A stretch of 64,000 nt of DNA from CATOSP01 sp965205385 (lineage in GTDB: Bacteria; Chloroflexota; Dehalococcoidia; Lucifugimonadales; UBA3495), in NCBI GenBank assembly GCA_965205385.1, contig CBDBGS010000007.1:868001-932000 (forward strand), given 5' to 3'. Every line of letters starts with the position of its first letter. Within the stretch, counting starts at the first letter, position 1. The translations under genes were made by a program, and so were the position numbers. The notes beneath the pieces were generated by a model. It worked only from the letters and a program-made list of their open reading frames with translations, had not been told where the DNA came from and did not search any database. Below, in pieces: positions 62,500 to 64,000 of this stretch.

Positions 62500-64000
62500 A
62501 TGAAAACTTTGTGGGCAGCCGTCAGTAGTGGCAAAAGCCATATCCTATTGCTTTACCCAACCCTGGCCTTAACCGCAGTCGCGTCGGTCTGGGCTACGTT
62601 AGGGGCGGCGTTCGGACCGGAACCACTATCTCAGGACGGGGGCGGCCTGCCTGCGCCGTCATACGGGAGACAGGCGGGTGAGCTATCCATTGACGGAAGG
62701 ATGGCCTTTCCCAGGACCGCTGACCTGAAATTTGACACGCGGGGAACCGTTGGCGAAATTTTGGTGGAGAATGGACGCCGCGTCGAACAAGGCCAGGGTT
62801 TGGCCAGGATGGACTCGATGACGATGGCGCGCTTGGAAAGCAACACCGCCGGGGCCATAGTCAACGTCCGGCGGGCCAAAGAGACGCTCGACACCGTGAA
62901 CGCCGCAACACCGGTGGAACTAGCCCAAGCGGAATCCATGGTGGCCGGTGCCAAAGTGTCCGTGGACAACGCGCGGGATGCCTTAGACAATCTCGTCCTC
63001 CCGAAGGACACGGCTGTTGCCAACGCGGAAGCTGCCGTAGCCAGGGCCAGGCTTGCCCTGAAGTCCGCCGAGGAAGGCTTGGACGACCTGGAGCGTGACC
63101 ACGCGCAACGCCTTTCCCTGAGTGTGCGCTCCCTCGCGGCGGCCAGCGTTGCCCTGGACCAAGCATGGGACGCCCTGGCCGACCTGGACCTGCACCAGGA
63201 GCAGAGGCTCGGACAAGCCCTTCAAGGGTATGCTTCCGCGGAGTTGGCGTTGGACCAGGCACAAGAGATGTTGGATGAATTCGCCGTTCACCACGCCCGG
63301 TCGCTGGCCGGAGCCCAGCAGACCTCGGCGGGGGCCGGGATCGCCCTCGATCTTGGGGAGGACGCTTTGGCCGACTTCTTGATCGACCACTCGCAGAGAC
63401 TAGCGGAAGCACAGGCAGGGAAGACCTCGGCTGAGCTAGCCCTGGACCAGGCCAGGACGGCGCTGGCCGACTTCGACCCGCAACACGCCCAGAGGCTGGC
63501 GGCGGCGTTGCTGACAAAGTCCGGCGCGGAATCCGCCCTCGACCGGGCCGAAGACAACCTGGGCAACTTCGACCTGGACTACGCGGAAACGCTGGCGGCG
63601 GCCCAACTGGCCCACACCCGCGCCAAGCTCGATCTGGATGCCGCGGACGACACGGTTAGCAGGCACATATTTACGGCAGGGGTGTCCAGGGCGTTCGACG
63701 AGGACTTCATCGAAGAACTTCGGGCCCTCCAGGCCGCCGCCGCGCTTGCCCTGGCCAACTTCAACACGGCCAAGGACCGTCTGGCCGAACTTGAAACAGG
63801 GCCAGACCCGCTCGTCAAGCGGGAACTGGAGTCCGCCGTCGACCTGGCGCGGACCAGTCTGGAAGTTGCAGAACAGGCCCTAGCGACACTGGGAGGGGAT
63901 CAAGAACTGCTACTGGCCCGCCAGCTCAGCGCCGCGGTTTCCGTGGCGGAATCCAACCTCAGGAAGATCACCCAGGTGGTCTCTCGCCTGGAGGAGGGTC
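62500..64000 (+). CDS. Membrane-fusion (HlyD/MFP) adaptor with seven 32-residue repeats (partial, runs off window)
   Basis: The frame is open from ATG 62500 to the window end (500 codons). After a membrane anchor (ILLLYPTLALTAVASVWATLG) comes the biotinyl-lipoyl half (DLKFDTRGTVGEILVENGRRVEQGQGLARMDS). A very long Ala/Leu-rich helical region follows. Within it, units of the type A-x-L-A-L-D-Q-A begin at 63046, 63142, 63238, 63334, 63430, 63526 and 63622, exactly 96 bp apart. Typical adaptors have a plain two-helix hairpin. It should link the RND pump just upstream to an outer channel or the cell surface. The second lipoyl half and the barrel lie outside the window. Confidence 0.87.
   Translation, partial: MKTLWAAVSSGKSHILLLYPTLALTAVASVWATLGAAFGPEPLSQDGGGLPAPSYGRQAGELSIDGRMAFPRTADLKFDTRGTVGEILVENGRRVEQGQGLARMDSMTMARLESNTAGAIVNVRRAKETLDTVNAATPVELAQAESMVAGAKVSVDNARDALDNLVLPKDTAVANAEAAVARARLALKSAEEGLDDLERDHAQRLSLSVRSLAAASVALDQAWDALADLDLHQEQRLGQALQGYASAELALDQAQEMLDEFAVHHARSLAGAQQTSAGAGIALDLGEDALADFLIDHSQRLAEAQAGKTSAELALDQARTALADFDPQHAQRLAAALLTKSGAESALDRAEDNLGNFDLDYAETLAAAQLAHTRAKLDLDAADDTVSRHIFTAGVSRAFDEDFIEELRALQAAAALALANFNTAKDRLAELETGPDPLVKRELESAVDLARTSLEVAEQALATLGGDQELLLARQLSAAVSVAESNLRKITQVVSRLEEG
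63046..63717 (+). repeat. 96-bp (32-residue) coding tandem repeats
   Basis: Seven units share the framework LALDQAxxALADF...HAQRLAxA and start at exact 96-bp steps. Sequence identity between units is moderate and the last unit is degenerate. Constant length with diverged sequence argues for old duplication held in register by structure, such as coiled-coil phasing. Confidence 0.85.

Overview
The window is about 60% G+C and reads as a chromosomal contig of a Chloroflexota bacterium, most like the SAR202/Dehalococcoidia lineages. This is inferred from gene content, because there is no rRNA. The supporting families are paired luciferase-like (LLM) flavin oxidoreductases, several CaiB/BaiF CoA-transferases, an enolase-superfamily enzyme, ACMSD-like amidohydrolases, a LigB-type ring-cleavage dioxygenase, SDRs and many MFS pumps. 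Strong AGGAGG ribosome sites and TTG/GTG starts are common.

Layout. 1-5.8 kb: an HbpS-like and a fumarylacetoacetase-like gene, then a TetR gene divergent from an efflux operon (MFS, HlyD-like adaptor, EmrB-like pump) with a palindromic operator on the shared promoter. 5.8-20.5 kb: a metabolic and housekeeping stretch holding MmgE/PrpD, SDRs, a CinA-RidA-TrmH operon, an aminotransferase, a TPP enzyme followed by a secreted subtilase, and an SDR-CaiB-CaiB-crotonase-VOC run. 20.5-27.4 kb: a Phd/PIN toxin-antitoxin pair, a nitroreductase, an AhpD-like gene, two amidohydrolases, an LLM oxidoreductase and an aminotransferase.

27.4-54.1 kb is a repeat-rich region of gene decay. Three consecutive GH99-like secreted-protein genes are each broken: one by an in-frame TGA, one by an IS630-type element inside its signal peptide, one by frameshifts and a 37-bp duplication. 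A DUF4349/PKD lipoprotein gene is frameshifted, an MFS gene is split by an IS701-type element, and a methyltransferase gene is split by a small derivative of the IS630 element. Two further miniature inverted-repeat families occur here. Intact genes in between include a fused double CaiB, a low-GC nucleotidyltransferase plus DUF262 pair, SirB1-like, class II aldolase, LigB-like, YbaK-like, a second toxin-antitoxin pair, an enolase-superfamily enzyme, a cupin and tRNA-Asp.

54.1-64 kb: a histidine kinase and response regulator, an LLM oxidoreductase with a class III aminotransferase, and an RND efflux permease followed by its adaptor. The adaptor runs off the window and carries seven exactly phased 32-residue repeats. 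The most unusual items are the GH99-like series, the catalytic-Asp pattern shared by the separate and fused CaiB pairs, the repeat-bearing adaptor and the nucleotidyltransferase/DUF262 pair.
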